Part shown: positions 51,447 through 61,282 of the stretch, piece after piece
Numbering within the stretch: the first letter of the stretch is position 1
Layout: each line of letters opens with the position of its first letter
Source of the DNA: Halobaculum saliterrae
GTDB lineage: Archaea; Halobacteriota; Halobacteria; Halobacteriales; Haloferacaceae
Direction: 5' to 3'
Length of the DNA: 64,000 bases
Assembly: GCF_009831625.1 (NCBI RefSeq)
Contig: NZ_WUUS01000003.1
Coordinates: 327,842-391,841 of the forward strand
Made by a program: the position numbers and the translations under genes
The notes under the pieces: model-generated
The model's input: only the letters and a program-made list of their open reading frames with translations
Told to the model about the DNA's origin: nothing
The model's database searches: none

Positions 51447-52304
51447 TTACCGACCCTCCCACTCCGGCTCGCGCTCCTCGAGGAACGCGTCGATCCCCTC
51501 GTCCTTGTCCGCGGTCGCGAACAGCCCGACGAACAGCTCCGACTCGTAGTCGAGCCCCTCGTCGAGCCCCATCCGGGAGGCGGCTCGGACCGCCCTCTTC
51601 GCGTGTTCCAGCGCGACGGGGCTCTTGTCGGCCATCGACGCCGCCAGATCGTACACGCGGTCGTCGAAGTCGTCGTCGCCGTGGACCTCGTCGACGAGTC
51701 CGATGTCCGCGGCCTCCTCGGCGTCGATCAGCTCCCCCGAGCAGATCAGCTTCATCGCCTGCCCCTCGCCGACGAGCCTGACGAGCCGCTGGGTACCGCC
51801 GCCGCCGGGGATGAGCCCCAGATTGATCTCCGGCTGCCCGAGCTTCGCTCGCTCGTGGGCGATACGCACGTCGCACGCCTGCGCGAGTTCACAGCCCCCG
51901 CCGAGCGCGTGGCCGTTGATCCGGGCGATCACCGGTTGCCGAAGGTCCGCGACGCGCTCGTACACCCGCGGGCGCTCGCTCGCACGTCGCTGTTCGAGCA
52001 TGTCGCGCTCGCGCAACTCGGTCACGTCCGCGCCGGCGACGAACGCCCTCGCCTCGTCGGCGCCGGTGAGCACGACGACCCGGACGCCGCTTCCCTCGCG
52101 CTCCGTGGCGTCGAGGACGCGTTTCAGCTCCTCGCGGAGCGGCGCGTTCAGCGCGTTCCGCGCGTCCGGCCGCGAGAGCGTGACCGTGGCGACACCGTCG
52201 ACGCGGTCGCCGACCGCGCAGTCGACGAACTCGCAGTCGTCTGCGACGGCCGCCGGATCGGTATCCGGGTCGCCGGCGTCGGCCCCCTCCTCGGGGTCGC
52301 TCAT
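51447..52304 (-). CDS. Enoyl-CoA hydratase (crotonase family)
   Basis: The protein of 285 residues holds DEARAFVAGADVTELRER and ARINGHALGGGCELAQACD, the oxyanion-hole motifs, plus KLGQPEINLGLIPGGGGTQR with the two catalytic Glu positions expected of true hydratases. It starts four bases inside the 3-hydroxyacyl-CoA dehydrogenase gene (ATGA), so the two steps of beta-oxidation are translationally coupled. Confidence 0.94.
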   Translation of the reverse strand: MSDPEEGADAGDPDTDPAAVADDCEFVDCAVGDRVDGVATVTLSRPDARNALNAPLREELKRVLDATEREGSGVRVVVLTGADEARAFVAGADVTELRERDMLEQRRASERPRVYERVADLRQPVIARINGHALGGGCELAQACDVRIAHERAKLGQPEINLGLIPGGGGTQRLVRLVGEGQAMKLICSGELIDAEEAADIGLVDEVHGDDDFDDRVYDLAASMADKSPVALEHAKRAVRAASRMGLDEGLDYESELFVGLFATADKDEGIDAFLEEREPEWEGR

Positions 52305-53224
52305 CGCGGTCCCTCCGCCCCGTCGCCGGCGGACGCCGCGTCGCCGCCGCCCGTCCCGTCCGCGGGCCGAACCGCCTCGCCGTCCTCCCACACGTAGAAC
52401 CCCTCGCCGGTCTTCTTCCCCAGCTTCCCGGCGCGGACCTTCCGCTTGAGCGCCTGCGGCGGGCGGAATCGCTCGCCCAACTCCTCGCGCAGATGCTCCA
52501 GCACGTCCAGGCGGACGTCCAGTCCGATCACGTCCGTCAGCTTCAGCGGGCCCATCGGGTGGTTGTACCCCAACTCCATCGCGGCGTCGATGTCGGCGAC
52601 GCCGGCGACGCCGGACTCGTACATCCGGATCGCCTCGGCGCCGAGCGCGACCCCGAGCCGCGAGGAGGCGAACCCCGGGGAGTCGCGGACCTCGACGGCG
52701 GTCTTGCCGAGCGACTCGACGAACCCACGGGCCGTCTCCAGCGTCGTCTCGTCGGTCCGCTCGGCGACGACGACCTCGACCAGCCCCATCAGGTGAACCG
52801 GGTTGAAGAAGTGGAGCCCCAGCAGGCGCTCGGGGCGGTCGAGCGCGCTCGCCAGCTCCGTCACCGACAGCGCGGACGTGTTCGACGCCAGCACCGCGTC
52901 GGCGTGGACGTGTCCCTCGACATCGCCGAGCACCTCCCGTTTGAGGTCCATGTCCTCCGGCACCGCCTCGATCACGAGGTCGGCGCCGTCGGCCGCCGCC
53001 GCGAGGTCGGTCACCCCCGTGATCCGGTCGAGCGCGGCGTCACGCGCCTCCGGGTCTACCTTCCCGCGCTCGACGCCCTCAGAGAGGGTGTCGTCGATGC
53101 GGTCGAGGCCCTCCTCGACGTACGACTCCTCCACGTCCCGCAGCGCGACGTCGTGTCCGGCGGTCGCGGCCGCCTGCGCGATGCCGGCGCCCATCGTCCC
53201 CGCGCCCAGTACCGTGACTCGCAT
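52301..53224 (-). CDS. 3-Hydroxyacyl-CoA dehydrogenase
   Basis: This 307-residue NAD-dependent enzyme oxidises 3-hydroxyacyl-CoA. It has VTVLGAGTMGAGIAQAAATA (NAD loop), EAVPEDMDLKREVLG, ASNTSALSVTELA, GLHFFNPVHLMGLVEVV (catalytic His) and GYNHPMGPLKLTDVIGLD. The ATG at 53224 is used because the reading frame upstream has no family match. It is the first gene of the two-gene beta-oxidation operon. Confidence 0.95.
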   Translation of the reverse strand: MRVTVLGAGTMGAGIAQAAATAGHDVALRDVEESYVEEGLDRIDDTLSEGVERGKVDPEARDAALDRITGVTDLAAAADGADLVIEAVPEDMDLKREVLGDVEGHVHADAVLASNTSALSVTELASALDRPERLLGLHFFNPVHLMGLVEVVVAERTDETTLETARGFVESLGKTAVEVRDSPGFASSRLGVALGAEAIRMYESGVAGVADIDAAMELGYNHPMGPLKLTDVIGLDVRLDVLEHLREELGERFRPPQALKRKVRAGKLGKKTGEGFYVWEDGEAVRPADGTGGGDAASAGDGAEGPR

Positions 53225-53314
53225 AGCGGGGAGGCGCCGCGGGCGGGCATAAGGGTGGGTGGTGCGGCGGGCGGCCGTCCGCACGACCGGGAACTCGACG
53301 GCGGTCGAGCCCGC

Positions 53315-54739
53315 TCAGTCGCCCGCGCTCGGTCGATACTCGCGGCTAACCGCCTTCCAGCGGTTCGAGCGGAAACGCCTGGCGTTCACGACGAGCGGGA
53401 CCGCCGTCTCCGCCAGCAGCGACAGGATCAGGCCGGCGATCCCGAGCGCGGGGATCACGGTCCCGGCCCACGCCAGCGGCAGCGCCGCGAGGTACGCGCC
53501 CGCGAGCGTCGCGACGAAGGGGACGCGGGTGTCGCCGGCGCCGCGCAGCGTGCCCGTGATCGACCCGTCGACGCCGAGTGCGACCACCGAGATCGCCGCG
53601 ACGCGGACGAAGTCTGCCGACAGCGACAGGTTCGCGGGATCGTCGACGAACACGGCGGCGATCGGCTCCGCGAGCGCGACGACGACCGCGGCGGCGACGA
53701 GGTACACGAGCAGCGACAGCCGAGTGATCTCGCGCCCGTACGCCTCGGCCTCGCTCTCGTCGCCGCGGCCGAGCTCCTGCCCGACGAGCGTCGACGCCGC
53801 GATCGAGAAGCCCCACGAGAAGCTCCCGACGAGCGCACGGACCTGTCGGCCGACGCCGACGGCGGCGACGGCGACCGGGCCGAACGTCGCCGCGATCGCG
53901 AGCAGCGGGAACACGACGAGCCCCTGAGCGGCGCGGCGGGCGACCAGCGGCGCGGACACGCTGGCGATCTGCCCCAGCAGCTCGCGGTCGTGGGGGGACC
54001 CGCGGACGCGCAGCGGAACCGGGCTGGCGCCGCGGCCCCGGACGTAGTTCCGGCCGGTCATCCCCCACACGAACACGACCGTCACGAGTGCCGTCGCCAG
54101 CGCGGTTCCCAGCGCCGCGCCGGCGACGCCCATGTCGAGCCCGACGACGAACGTGGCCGACAGCGCGATGTTGGCGACGGCGCCGCCCGCGCGGACGACC
54201 ATCGGCGTGACGGTGTCGCTGACGCCCGCGTACGTCCGGCTGGCGATCAGGTTCAGGAACTCGAACAGGAGGCCCGGCGCGACCACCGCGAGGTACGTCG
54301 CACCGTAGCCGATCGCCGTCCGATCGCCGCCGAGCAGGCCGACGAGCGGCTCGGCCGCGAGACCGAAGGTCGCGACGGCGATGACCCCGAGCACGAGCGC
54401 GATGACGACGCTGAGGCGAACGACCGCCGCCGCACGCTCGTCGTCGCCGCCGCCGTAGTTCTGCGAGACGAGCGAGACCGTCCCGCCCGCGAGGCCGATC
54501 GCGACGAACTTCGCGGCCATCCAGAACGCGTTCGCGAGCGTCAGCCCGGCGACCGCGGTCGGGCCGACGACGAGGCCGACCAGCGCGAGGTCGACGGTCC
54601 GCTTCGACATGATGGCGAAGCCGGTGACGATGCGCGGCCACGCCAGGTCCGTCGTCGCGCGCAGGCGCGACTCGTCGATGACGCCCGCGCCGGCCAGCGC
54701 CGCGGCGAGGGCCGCCCCGACGCGACGAAGCGGTGACAC
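53315..54739 (-). CDS. MATE-family efflux transporter
   Basis: This 474-residue protein has twelve hydrophobic helices in two halves. It shows the MATE landmarks TGFAIMSKRTVDLALVGLVV, VSLVSQNYGGG, GAALGTALATA, FSIAASTLVGQELGRGDES and GTLRGAGDTRVPF. It exports cationic compounds with H+ or Na+ exchange. GTG at 54739 starts the frame. It is monocistronic. Confidence 0.9.
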   Translation of the reverse strand: MSPLRRVGAALAAALAGAGVIDESRLRATTDLAWPRIVTGFAIMSKRTVDLALVGLVVGPTAVAGLTLANAFWMAAKFVAIGLAGGTVSLVSQNYGGGDDERAAAVVRLSVVIALVLGVIAVATFGLAAEPLVGLLGGDRTAIGYGATYLAVVAPGLLFEFLNLIASRTYAGVSDTVTPMVVRAGGAVANIALSATFVVGLDMGVAGAALGTALATALVTVVFVWGMTGRNYVRGRGASPVPLRVRGSPHDRELLGQIASVSAPLVARRAAQGLVVFPLLAIAATFGPVAVAAVGVGRQVRALVGSFSWGFSIAASTLVGQELGRGDESEAEAYGREITRLSLLVYLVAAAVVVALAEPIAAVFVDDPANLSLSADFVRVAAISVVALGVDGSITGTLRGAGDTRVPFVATLAGAYLAALPLAWAGTVIPALGIAGLILSLLAETAVPLVVNARRFRSNRWKAVSREYRPSAGD

Positions 54740-54811
54740 GTCCGTGGCGACGGGTGCCCGCGGCTAATCGGTTCCGTTCGGGGACGTGGATCGCCGGAAC
54801 GTCAGATCGGG

Positions 54812-55270
54812 TCACGCGAGCAGGAGTCCGGCCACCGCGCCCGTCGTGAGCACGGTCAGCGCGTCCGCGGTCGGACCGCTCCACCCCTCGTCGGCCACGA
54901 GGAAGCGTCCGCGGTCGCGGACCGTCTCCGGGTCGGCCGCGACCGCGAGGTCGCCGTTCGACAGCGCCGCCCAGTACGCCAGCGGCGCGATCGCGAGGTA
55001 GCGAAGCCCGGATCCGCCGGGGAGGAGGGCGTCGAGCGCCGCGGCGACGCCGACGTACGCGAGCGGGGCCAACGCGATGGCCCGGACGACCGCGGAGGAG
55101 GTCTCCCGGGGGACGGTCGCGTCGAACCGCCCGAGCGGGCGACCGGCTCCCCCCCACGCCGGCAACACCTCGACCTCGGCGTCGAGGCCGAACAGTCGGG
55201 CGACGGCGGCGTGGGCCGCCTCGTGCGGGAGCACCGCGAGGCCGACGAGGGTACGAACGGTCCGGGACAC
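54812..55270 (-). CDS. Membrane HExxH metalloprotease-like protein (152 aa)
   Basis: The first helix contains LPHEAAHAAVARLFG, an HExxH motif of zinc metalloproteases at the start of a DUF3267/M50-like membrane protein. About four hydrophobic segments follow, including AIALAPLAYVGVAAALDALL. The second zinc ligand cannot be assigned. GTG at 55270 is the most likely start, since upstream reading overlaps the divergent methyltransferase gene. Confidence 0.6.
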   Translation of the reverse strand: MSRTVRTLVGLAVLPHEAAHAAVARLFGLDAEVEVLPAWGGAGRPLGRFDATVPRETSSAVVRAIALAPLAYVGVAAALDALLPGGSGLRYLAIAPLAYWAALSNGDLAVAADPETVRDRGRFLVADEGWSGPTADALTVLTTGAVAGLLLA

Positions 55271-55354
55271 GGGGGAGATTGGCGCCCGACGCCGATAGGC
55301 GTTGCCCGGGCGGCCAGTCGGAAGCGTTCTCCGTGGTCGCCCCCAGTCGATCGT

Positions 55355-55960
55355 ATGAACGCGAACGACCTCCGCGACGCCTGGGCGGACCGCACCGGGG
55401 AGTTCTCCCCGCGGTACTACGCGCACTACGGCCCCAACGAGGTGAGCGAGGTCGTCGCCGACGCCCTCTCGGGCGCCGTCGGCCGCGACGCGCGCGTGCT
55501 CGAACTCGGCTGTGGCTCCGGCCGACACCTCGCACACCTCCACGGGGAGGGCTTCGCCGACCTCTCGGGGGTTGACATCAACCCCGACTCCTTCGACGTG
55601 CTCCGCGAGGAGTACCCGGACCTCGCGGACGCCGGGTCGTTCCACGCCGGCGCCATCGCCGACGTGCTCCCGGCGTTCGAGGACGGGACGTTCGACGCCG
55701 TGTACTCGGTCGAGACGCTCCAACACGTCCACCCTGAGGAGATGTCCGCGACCTTCGACGAGGTCGCGCGCGTCGCCGGCGACGTCCTCGTGACCGTCGA
55801 GTTGGAGGGCGATGGCGGCGGCGGTATCGTGGAGGTCGACGACGGCCTCCCGCTGTACCGCCACGACTGGGGCGTGGTGTTCGAGTCGCGCGGCTTCACG
55901 CAGACGACCGTCGAGGCGCTCGGGGACGACACCGTGCGAGTGTTCGAGCGCGCCGACTGA
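55355..55960 (+). CDS. Class I SAM-dependent methyltransferase
   Basis: This 201-residue enzyme has the SAM motif VLELGCGSGRHLAHLHGEGF, ADLSGVDINPDSFDVL, the acidic loop and TFDAVYSVETLQHVHPEEM. Substrate unknown; similar to UbiE/BioC-type small-molecule methylases. It starts at the ATG at 55355 and is divergent from the metalloprotease gene. Confidence 0.88.
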   Translation: MNANDLRDAWADRTGEFSPRYYAHYGPNEVSEVVADALSGAVGRDARVLELGCGSGRHLAHLHGEGFADLSGVDINPDSFDVLREEYPDLADAGSFHAGAIADVLPAFEDGTFDAVYSVETLQHVHPEEMSATFDEVARVAGDVLVTVELEGDGGGGIVEVDDGLPLYRHDWGVVFESRGFTQTTVEALGDDTVRVFERAD

Positions 55961-56041
55961 CCACGAGCCGGGCGTCGACCGCCCACGAGCCGGCGCACCG
56001 CCCTCTCTTCCGTGCGGTCGTCGGTGTCCTCGGTTCCTCGA

Positions 56042-57595
56042 CTACTTCCCTGACGGGTACTCCTCCGGATACGGCTCCTCGGCCATCGGGTTCTCGCGGT
56101 CGCTCGGCGGCCCCTGAACCGCCACGTATGGCTTCTCGTTCAGGTACTCGACCAGCGAGGTCGTGCCGACGAAGCCGCACGGCGACTTCCGGAGGTGGAC
56201 GTACTGGAGCCCGCTGTCGGAGAGCCACGTCTCGATCACCTGCTCGGCGGTGTTCTCGAAGAACGCCGACACCTCGTCGGCCGCGATACCCGGGTTGTGG
56301 ACGTGCACGAGCGTGTCGCTCGGACGAACCAAGTGTGACTCCTCGTAGTAGCGCAGTGCGCGGGCCTCCGCGGGCGAGAGCGCGTTCACGTACGCGTCCG
56401 CGTTCACGATCGACGTGAGCGCCGCCTCGTCGTCGCTCGGGCGGATCGAATCGAAGGCCTCGCGGACGCCGTCGGCCGTGTCGGGTGCGTGGACGCCGTC
56501 CCGGTCGGCGTCCCACGTGCCGATCAGGTCGACGACGTGGAGTCGGCCGGCGGCGAACAGGTCGTCGGCGTCGTGGCCGAACCCCGAGAGGATCGTCTCC
56601 AGCCCGTGCGGGCGGAGGTGGATGGTCGGGACGACCGCGAGCCGGTCGCCGCGAGCGAGCGCCGCGTCGAGGAACGATCCGAGGAACGTCGAGACGTTCG
56701 CCGTCCCGTCGTGTTCGAAGAGGACGCCCGCGCCGGCGACGACCCCGCCGCCGACGAGGTCGTCGAACCCGTCGACCCCGACCGGTCGGTGCCCGTGGGT
56801 CTTCACCGCCGGCGGCTGGCTCCGCCGGCCGGGCACCGCGCGGGCGCCGCGTTCGTCGTCGATGTGGAGCTCGAGCTTCCGGGTGTCGTGGTCGACGCCG
56901 CGGAGCTTGGTGATCTCGATGAAGCGGTGGCCGTCGTCCCGGATGCGCTCGCGCGACAGCGAGAGGACGCCGTGAACGGCGTACTGGAGCAGGTCGCCGA
57001 CGGACTCGCCGCCGTCACCACCCCGTTCGGCCGTGAACAACACCGTTGCGTCGCCCTCGTCGGTGAGGGTCGCGATCACGTCGAGGAGGATCCGTCGGTA
57101 CGTGCGGCTGTCGGTGAACCCCGCGAGGCCGTTGGCGGAGTCGAGGACCACCCGGTCGTAGTCGGCGTACCGGCGGAACTCCTCGCGCAACGTCGCCGCC
57201 GTCAACTCCCGCGTGTACTCCCCGAACGAGAAGTCGCCGCCGATGGCCGCGTCGTCGTCGAGCCGCTGGAGGGTCATCCCGTCGTCAGCCCCCTCGGGGT
57301 GTTCGAGGGTCGTCCCCGGTGTCGCGTGCAATGAGAGCACGTCGAGGCGGTCGTCGTCGAGTGCGAACGGGAACGCCGAAAAGGAGTCGGCCACGTCGTC
57401 GAGCGTCTGCTCGGTCGTCACGTACAGACACTCCTCACCGGCCCGGACGCCGGCGTCGAGGAACTGCATGCTCAGCGTCGACTTCCCCGTCCCCGGGCCG
57501 CCGCGGACCAGCGTCGCCTGGCCACGCGGGAGCCCGCCACGGAGCATCCGATCGAGCACGTCGTCGCCGACGCTCGCGGCAGTCTCATCGCTCAT
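56042..57595 (-). CDS. KaiC-like two-domain ATPase (second domain degenerate)
   Basis: This 517-residue protein has a first RecA/KaiC domain with VRGGPGTGKSTLSMQFLDAG (Walker A), ECLYVTTEQTLDDVADSF and VVLDSANGLAGF (Walker B). The second domain (about 265-517) keeps the fold, but its P-loop is LFEHDGTANVSTFLG, with no GKT. Relatives in haloarchaea are thought to act in signalling or timing rather than full circadian clocks. It is encoded alone on the minus strand. Confidence 0.85.
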   Translation of the reverse strand: MSDETAASVGDDVLDRMLRGGLPRGQATLVRGGPGTGKSTLSMQFLDAGVRAGEECLYVTTEQTLDDVADSFSAFPFALDDDRLDVLSLHATPGTTLEHPEGADDGMTLQRLDDDAAIGGDFSFGEYTRELTAATLREEFRRYADYDRVVLDSANGLAGFTDSRTYRRILLDVIATLTDEGDATVLFTAERGGDGGESVGDLLQYAVHGVLSLSRERIRDDGHRFIEITKLRGVDHDTRKLELHIDDERGARAVPGRRSQPPAVKTHGHRPVGVDGFDDLVGGGVVAGAGVLFEHDGTANVSTFLGSFLDAALARGDRLAVVPTIHLRPHGLETILSGFGHDADDLFAAGRLHVVDLIGTWDADRDGVHAPDTADGVREAFDSIRPSDDEAALTSIVNADAYVNALSPAEARALRYYEESHLVRPSDTLVHVHNPGIAADEVSAFFENTAEQVIETWLSDSGLQYVHLRKSPCGFVGTTSLVEYLNEKPYVAVQGPPSDRENPMAEEPYPEEYPSGK

Positions 57596-57832
57596 GTGAC
57601 GAACAACTCCCTCGGATAGACTTAACCGTACCTCCGCCGGCCGGTTCCGCCGACGCGGACTGGTTCGGCTCGAATCGCCTCGACCGGACCGGCCCCGGCG
57701 CAGATCACCTCAACTCGGACTGCCCCGCGCAGATCACCCCGAATCGGACCACCCTCGCGACGAGCCGCCCGTCGTGGCGGATCACAGGCGCGCCGCGCGG
57801 GGTTGAAGTACGACGCCGGCGTCCGGTCGGAC

Positions 57833-58810
57833 ATGCAGATCGGGTCGCGCCGCTGTCTCGTCAACCCGCACAGCGGCACCGGCGACCACGCCGACCACGT
57901 TCGTCAGGCGATGGAGGCGCGCGGCTTCGCAGTCACCGAGACCGAGGACGCCGACCACACGATCGAGTTGGCCCGGGAGGCCGGCGAGGTCGGCGTCTCG
58001 ACGCTCGCCGTCTGCGGCGGCGACGGGACGATCAACGACGCGCTCCGGGGACTGTACCGCGCGGACGCCCTCGGCGACGTGACGCTCGCGGTGCTCCCGG
58101 CGGGCACGGCGAACCTCCTCGCCGGCAGGCTCGGCATCGACTCGCTGGACCACGGGATCGAGCTGTCGGACACCGGCGAGGCACGCGCGCTCGACGTGGG
58201 CGTTACCGAGGGCGACGACGGCGCCACGGAGCGTGAGGACCACGTCGGCGGGGACGAGGACGGGGACGATGGCGAGGCCGCCGAGCCGTTCCTGGTCTCG
58301 TGTATCGCCGGGCTTCCGGCCGACGCGAGCACGGCGACCTCCGACGAGTTGAAGGAGCGGTTCGGAACCCTCGCGTTCCTCCTCGCGGGGGCCCGCGAGA
58401 CGATGGCGTTCGACGGGCTCGACGTCCGCGTCGAGTCGCCGACGCGGTCGTGGGCGGGAGAGGCCACCTGCGTGCTCGTCGGCAACGCCCGGAAGTTCGT
58501 CGAGGAGGGCGGGCAGGCCGACATGGAGGACGGCCGCTTCGACGTAGCCGTCGTCGAGCGAATGCCCGCGCCGGGACTGGCGGTCGAGGCGGCGATCCAC
58601 CGCCTGCTCGGCGAGGGAACCGACGGCGTCACCCAGTTCCGCGCGAGCGAGTTGCACGTCGAGAGCGACGACGAGCCGATCACGTTCAGCCGCGACGGCG
58701 AGGTCGCGACCCACCGACGGCTCGACCTCCGCGTGCTCCCCGCCGCGCTCGACGTGCGCGTCGGCGACGCGTACGAGCCGGAGCCGGAGTACGGTCCCGA
58801 CTCGGAGTAA
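57833..58810 (+). CDS. Diacylglycerol kinase-family lipid kinase
   Basis: This 325-residue protein has the catalytic-domain motifs CLVNPHSGTGDHAD, VCGGDGTINDALRGLY, LAVLPAGTANLLAGRLGI and a C-terminal lid domain. These match the DAGK/YegS lipid kinase family. An acidic insert of about 30 residues lies near residue 125. ATG at 57833 (MQIGSRRC) gives a family-like start; the upstream ATG-like codon at 57803 adds ten residues. Confidence 0.87.
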   Translation: MQIGSRRCLVNPHSGTGDHADHVRQAMEARGFAVTETEDADHTIELAREAGEVGVSTLAVCGGDGTINDALRGLYRADALGDVTLAVLPAGTANLLAGRLGIDSLDHGIELSDTGEARALDVGVTEGDDGATEREDHVGGDEDGDDGEAAEPFLVSCIAGLPADASTATSDELKERFGTLAFLLAGARETMAFDGLDVRVESPTRSWAGEATCVLVGNARKFVEEGGQADMEDGRFDVAVVERMPAPGLAVEAAIHRLLGEGTDGVTQFRASELHVESDDEPITFSRDGEVATHRRLDLRVLPAALDVRVGDAYEPEPEYGPDSE

Positions 58811-58859
58811 CCGGCCCACTTCGTCGGGCTTTTCTCCGGCTCTCCGCTCCGGCGAGTCG

Positions 58860-60536
58860 ATGGGATCGGCAGGGGGGCCACGAGATCGACCGAGTGACGG
58901 CGGAGAGGTCGGTACCGGCGGCGACAGCGGTAGTGGCGCCGTGAGCAACGATGGGAACGAAGGTACCGTCGGCGGCGTCGGCGACGGCGCCGAACTCGAT
59001 CCGACGGAGGCACGTCTCGCGGACGCGCTCGAACGGGTGGCCCACGGCGCGGTCGTCTCCACGCCGAGCATCCTCGCCCAGCGCGGACTGACGCTGGCGT
59101 TCACCGCGCTGTTGACGAACACGTTCGCCGCCGGCCCGTACGGCCTCTTCGCGCTCGCTCGTCGGCTCTCGCGGTTCCTCCGACGGCTCGCGATGGGGTT
59201 CGGGAGCGGCCTCAGTCGCTTCCTGCCGACCGTCGAGGACCCGGCCGAGCGCGACGCGCTCGCGACGTTCGCGGCGGCGCTGGTGGTCGGCGTCTCGGCG
59301 CTGTTCGGCGCGGGACTGTTCCTCGGCGCGCCGGCCGTCGCCGCGTTCACCGGGAAGGGGCCGCCGTTCCCGCTGTACCTCCGCGCGTTCGGCGTGGGGT
59401 TGCCGCTGACGGTGTCGCTGTTCCTGATCGCGCGGGTGCTGCGCGCCACCGAGGAGGTGACCGCGCTGAACGTGTTCCAGCGCGTCGCGTTCCCGCTCGT
59501 CCAGTTGGCCGTCGGTGTCGCCGGCGCGGTGATCGTGAGCGACCTCGCCGGCGTCGCCGTGGGCCTGCCCGTGGCGATGGGCGCGCTCGCGCTCGTCGGG
59601 GCGGGATGGCTTGCGCGCTCGCGGGGGTTCCGGCCGCGGGTCCGCGTGCCCGACGCCGCGGCGATCCGGAGCCGGTACGTCGGGTACACCACGCCGCTGT
59701 TCCTCAGCGGCTTCGCGACGACGACCCAGCGCCTCGGCTTCTACCCGCTGATCGCCGTGTTCCTGTCCGGCACCGCGGGGGGCGTGTTCGCCGTCGGCGT
59801 CCTCGTCGGGAGCCTCGTTCGGCTCCCGCTGATGGCGATCAACCAGTTCATCCCGCCGGTCGCGGCCGCGCTCAACGACGACGACCACTCCGACGCCCTG
59901 TCGCGGCTGTATCACGTCACCAGCCGACTCGTGCTCGTCGGCGTGGTCGGGCTGTCGGTGCCGACGATCGTCCACCGCGAGGCGGTGATGGCGCTGTTCG
60001 GCCCGACGTTCGTGCGGTACGCGCCGCTGCTCCCGGGGTTCGTGCTCGCGCAGGTGCTCGCGTGTGCGGCCGGCAGCGTCGGCATCCTCCTGCGGATGAC
60101 CGACCACCAGCGCGCGCTGCTGGTCGTCAACACCGCGATCACGCTGTTCCTCGCCGTCACGGCGATCCCGCTCACCATCGAGCTCGGGCTCGCCGGCCTG
60201 GTCGCCAGCTACCTGCTGATGCTCGGCGTCAACAACGGGCTGGAGGTGGCGGTACTGTACCGCGTGGAGGGGCTCCAGCCGTTCACCCGCGCCCACGCCA
60301 AGCCGCTGCTCTCGGCGGTTCCGTTCGCGGCCGTCGCGCTGGCGGCGAGGGGACTGCTTCCGCGCGGTCCCGCGGCGGTCGTCGGCACGCTCCTCGGGCT
60401 CGCGGCGTACGCCGCGGTGTTGCGTGTCCTCGGGTTCTCGCCGGTCGAGCGACGCCTGCTGGCGACGCTCGTCGAGCGCTACCGGCTGGGGCTGTCCCGG
60501 CTCCGCGACCGCGCTGTCGGCGGTCTCGACCCGTGA
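58860..60536 (+). CDS. Polysaccharide flippase-like MOP-superfamily membrane protein
   Basis: This 558-residue protein has an acidic N-terminus (about 45 residues) followed by twelve or more hydrophobic helices. It includes QRGLTLAFTALLTNTFAAGP, FLPTVEDPAERDALATFAAA, FLSGFATTTQRLGFYPLIAV and ALFGPTFVRYAPLLPGFVLA. The pattern is that of Wzx/MVF-like flippases that move lipid-linked oligosaccharides. Its neighbours give no direct pathway link. A later gene follows by 48 bases. Confidence 0.85.
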   Translation: MGSAGGPRDRPSDGGEVGTGGDSGSGAVSNDGNEGTVGGVGDGAELDPTEARLADALERVAHGAVVSTPSILAQRGLTLAFTALLTNTFAAGPYGLFALARRLSRFLRRLAMGFGSGLSRFLPTVEDPAERDALATFAAALVVGVSALFGAGLFLGAPAVAAFTGKGPPFPLYLRAFGVGLPLTVSLFLIARVLRATEEVTALNVFQRVAFPLVQLAVGVAGAVIVSDLAGVAVGLPVAMGALALVGAGWLARSRGFRPRVRVPDAAAIRSRYVGYTTPLFLSGFATTTQRLGFYPLIAVFLSGTAGGVFAVGVLVGSLVRLPLMAINQFIPPVAAALNDDDHSDALSRLYHVTSRLVLVGVVGLSVPTIVHREAVMALFGPTFVRYAPLLPGFVLAQVLACAAGSVGILLRMTDHQRALLVVNTAITLFLAVTAIPLTIELGLAGLVASYLLMLGVNNGLEVAVLYRVEGLQPFTRAHAKPLLSAVPFAAVALAARGLLPRGPAAVVGTLLGLAAYAAVLRVLGFSPVERRLLATLVERYRLGLSRLRDRAVGGLDP

Positions 60537-60583
60537 TCGGCAACACGGACACCGCTAAGTACGGGGGCGTGTCACTCTCACAC

Positions 60584-61213
60584 ATGGGCGATCCACCGCC
60601 CGGGTCGAGGGACCCCCGGGAGGAGTCGTGGGCGGGCTCGTCGGGCCCGGAGCGCCGCGGCGACGAGGTGCGCTCGGTCCGCGAGCGGGCGGTCGCGACG
60701 GCGGCCCCCTACCGCAGGCGCGGGACGGAGTGGTCATCGGGCGCGTCGCTGGCCGAGCAGTTCCGGAGCCGCGAGTACCGACACGCCTCCCTCGAGTACG
60801 ACGCCACGCTGCTGTCCGACGGGTCCGTGAAGGTCCTTCTGAAGGGGGTGCTGTGGGGCAGCGACGACCGCGACCAGCGCTATCGCGTGCAACACCGGCG
60901 CGAGCCGGAGCCGACGGCGTCGATCCCGTTCGACGAGTACGAGACGTGGGTCCGATACCAGTACGGGAGCGTGCCCGACGACACCGCCCCCGGCGACGGC
61001 CTCCCGTCGTTCGCTCCGGAGACGGAGCCGAGCGACGACACCATGACGCTGCCCTGGTCGGAACTGTTCCCGCTACACCGTCGGCTGATCGTCGAACTGG
61101 AACTGGCCCGTAACCCCGCGTTCGCCGAGTACCGGCTTCGCGAACTGGGCGAGTGGGCGGACGCCCGGGACGATCTGAAGTGGGACCGGGACGCGTTCAC
61201 CCAGGGGCCCTGA
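60584..61213 (+). CDS. Haloarchaeal hypothetical protein (209 aa)
   Basis: The N-terminal 40 residues are disordered (DPPPGSRDPREESWAGSS), followed by LAEQFRSREYRHASLEYDAT, a beta-rich central part (LSDGSVKVLLKGVLWGSDDR) and a C-terminal helix (LRELGEWADARDDLKWDRD). It lies 48 bases after the flippase gene. No known domain can be named. Confidence 0.6.
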   Translation: MGDPPPGSRDPREESWAGSSGPERRGDEVRSVRERAVATAAPYRRRGTEWSSGASLAEQFRSREYRHASLEYDATLLSDGSVKVLLKGVLWGSDDRDQRYRVQHRREPEPTASIPFDEYETWVRYQYGSVPDDTAPGDGLPSFAPETEPSDDTMTLPWSELFPLHRRLIVELELARNPAFAEYRLRELGEWADARDDLKWDRDAFTQGP

Positions 61214-61282
61214 GTCGGAGGACGGTCACTCTCCCCCTCGTCCCTCCGGTACTTACACGGCGCCCCCCGCCGAGGCGACGGT

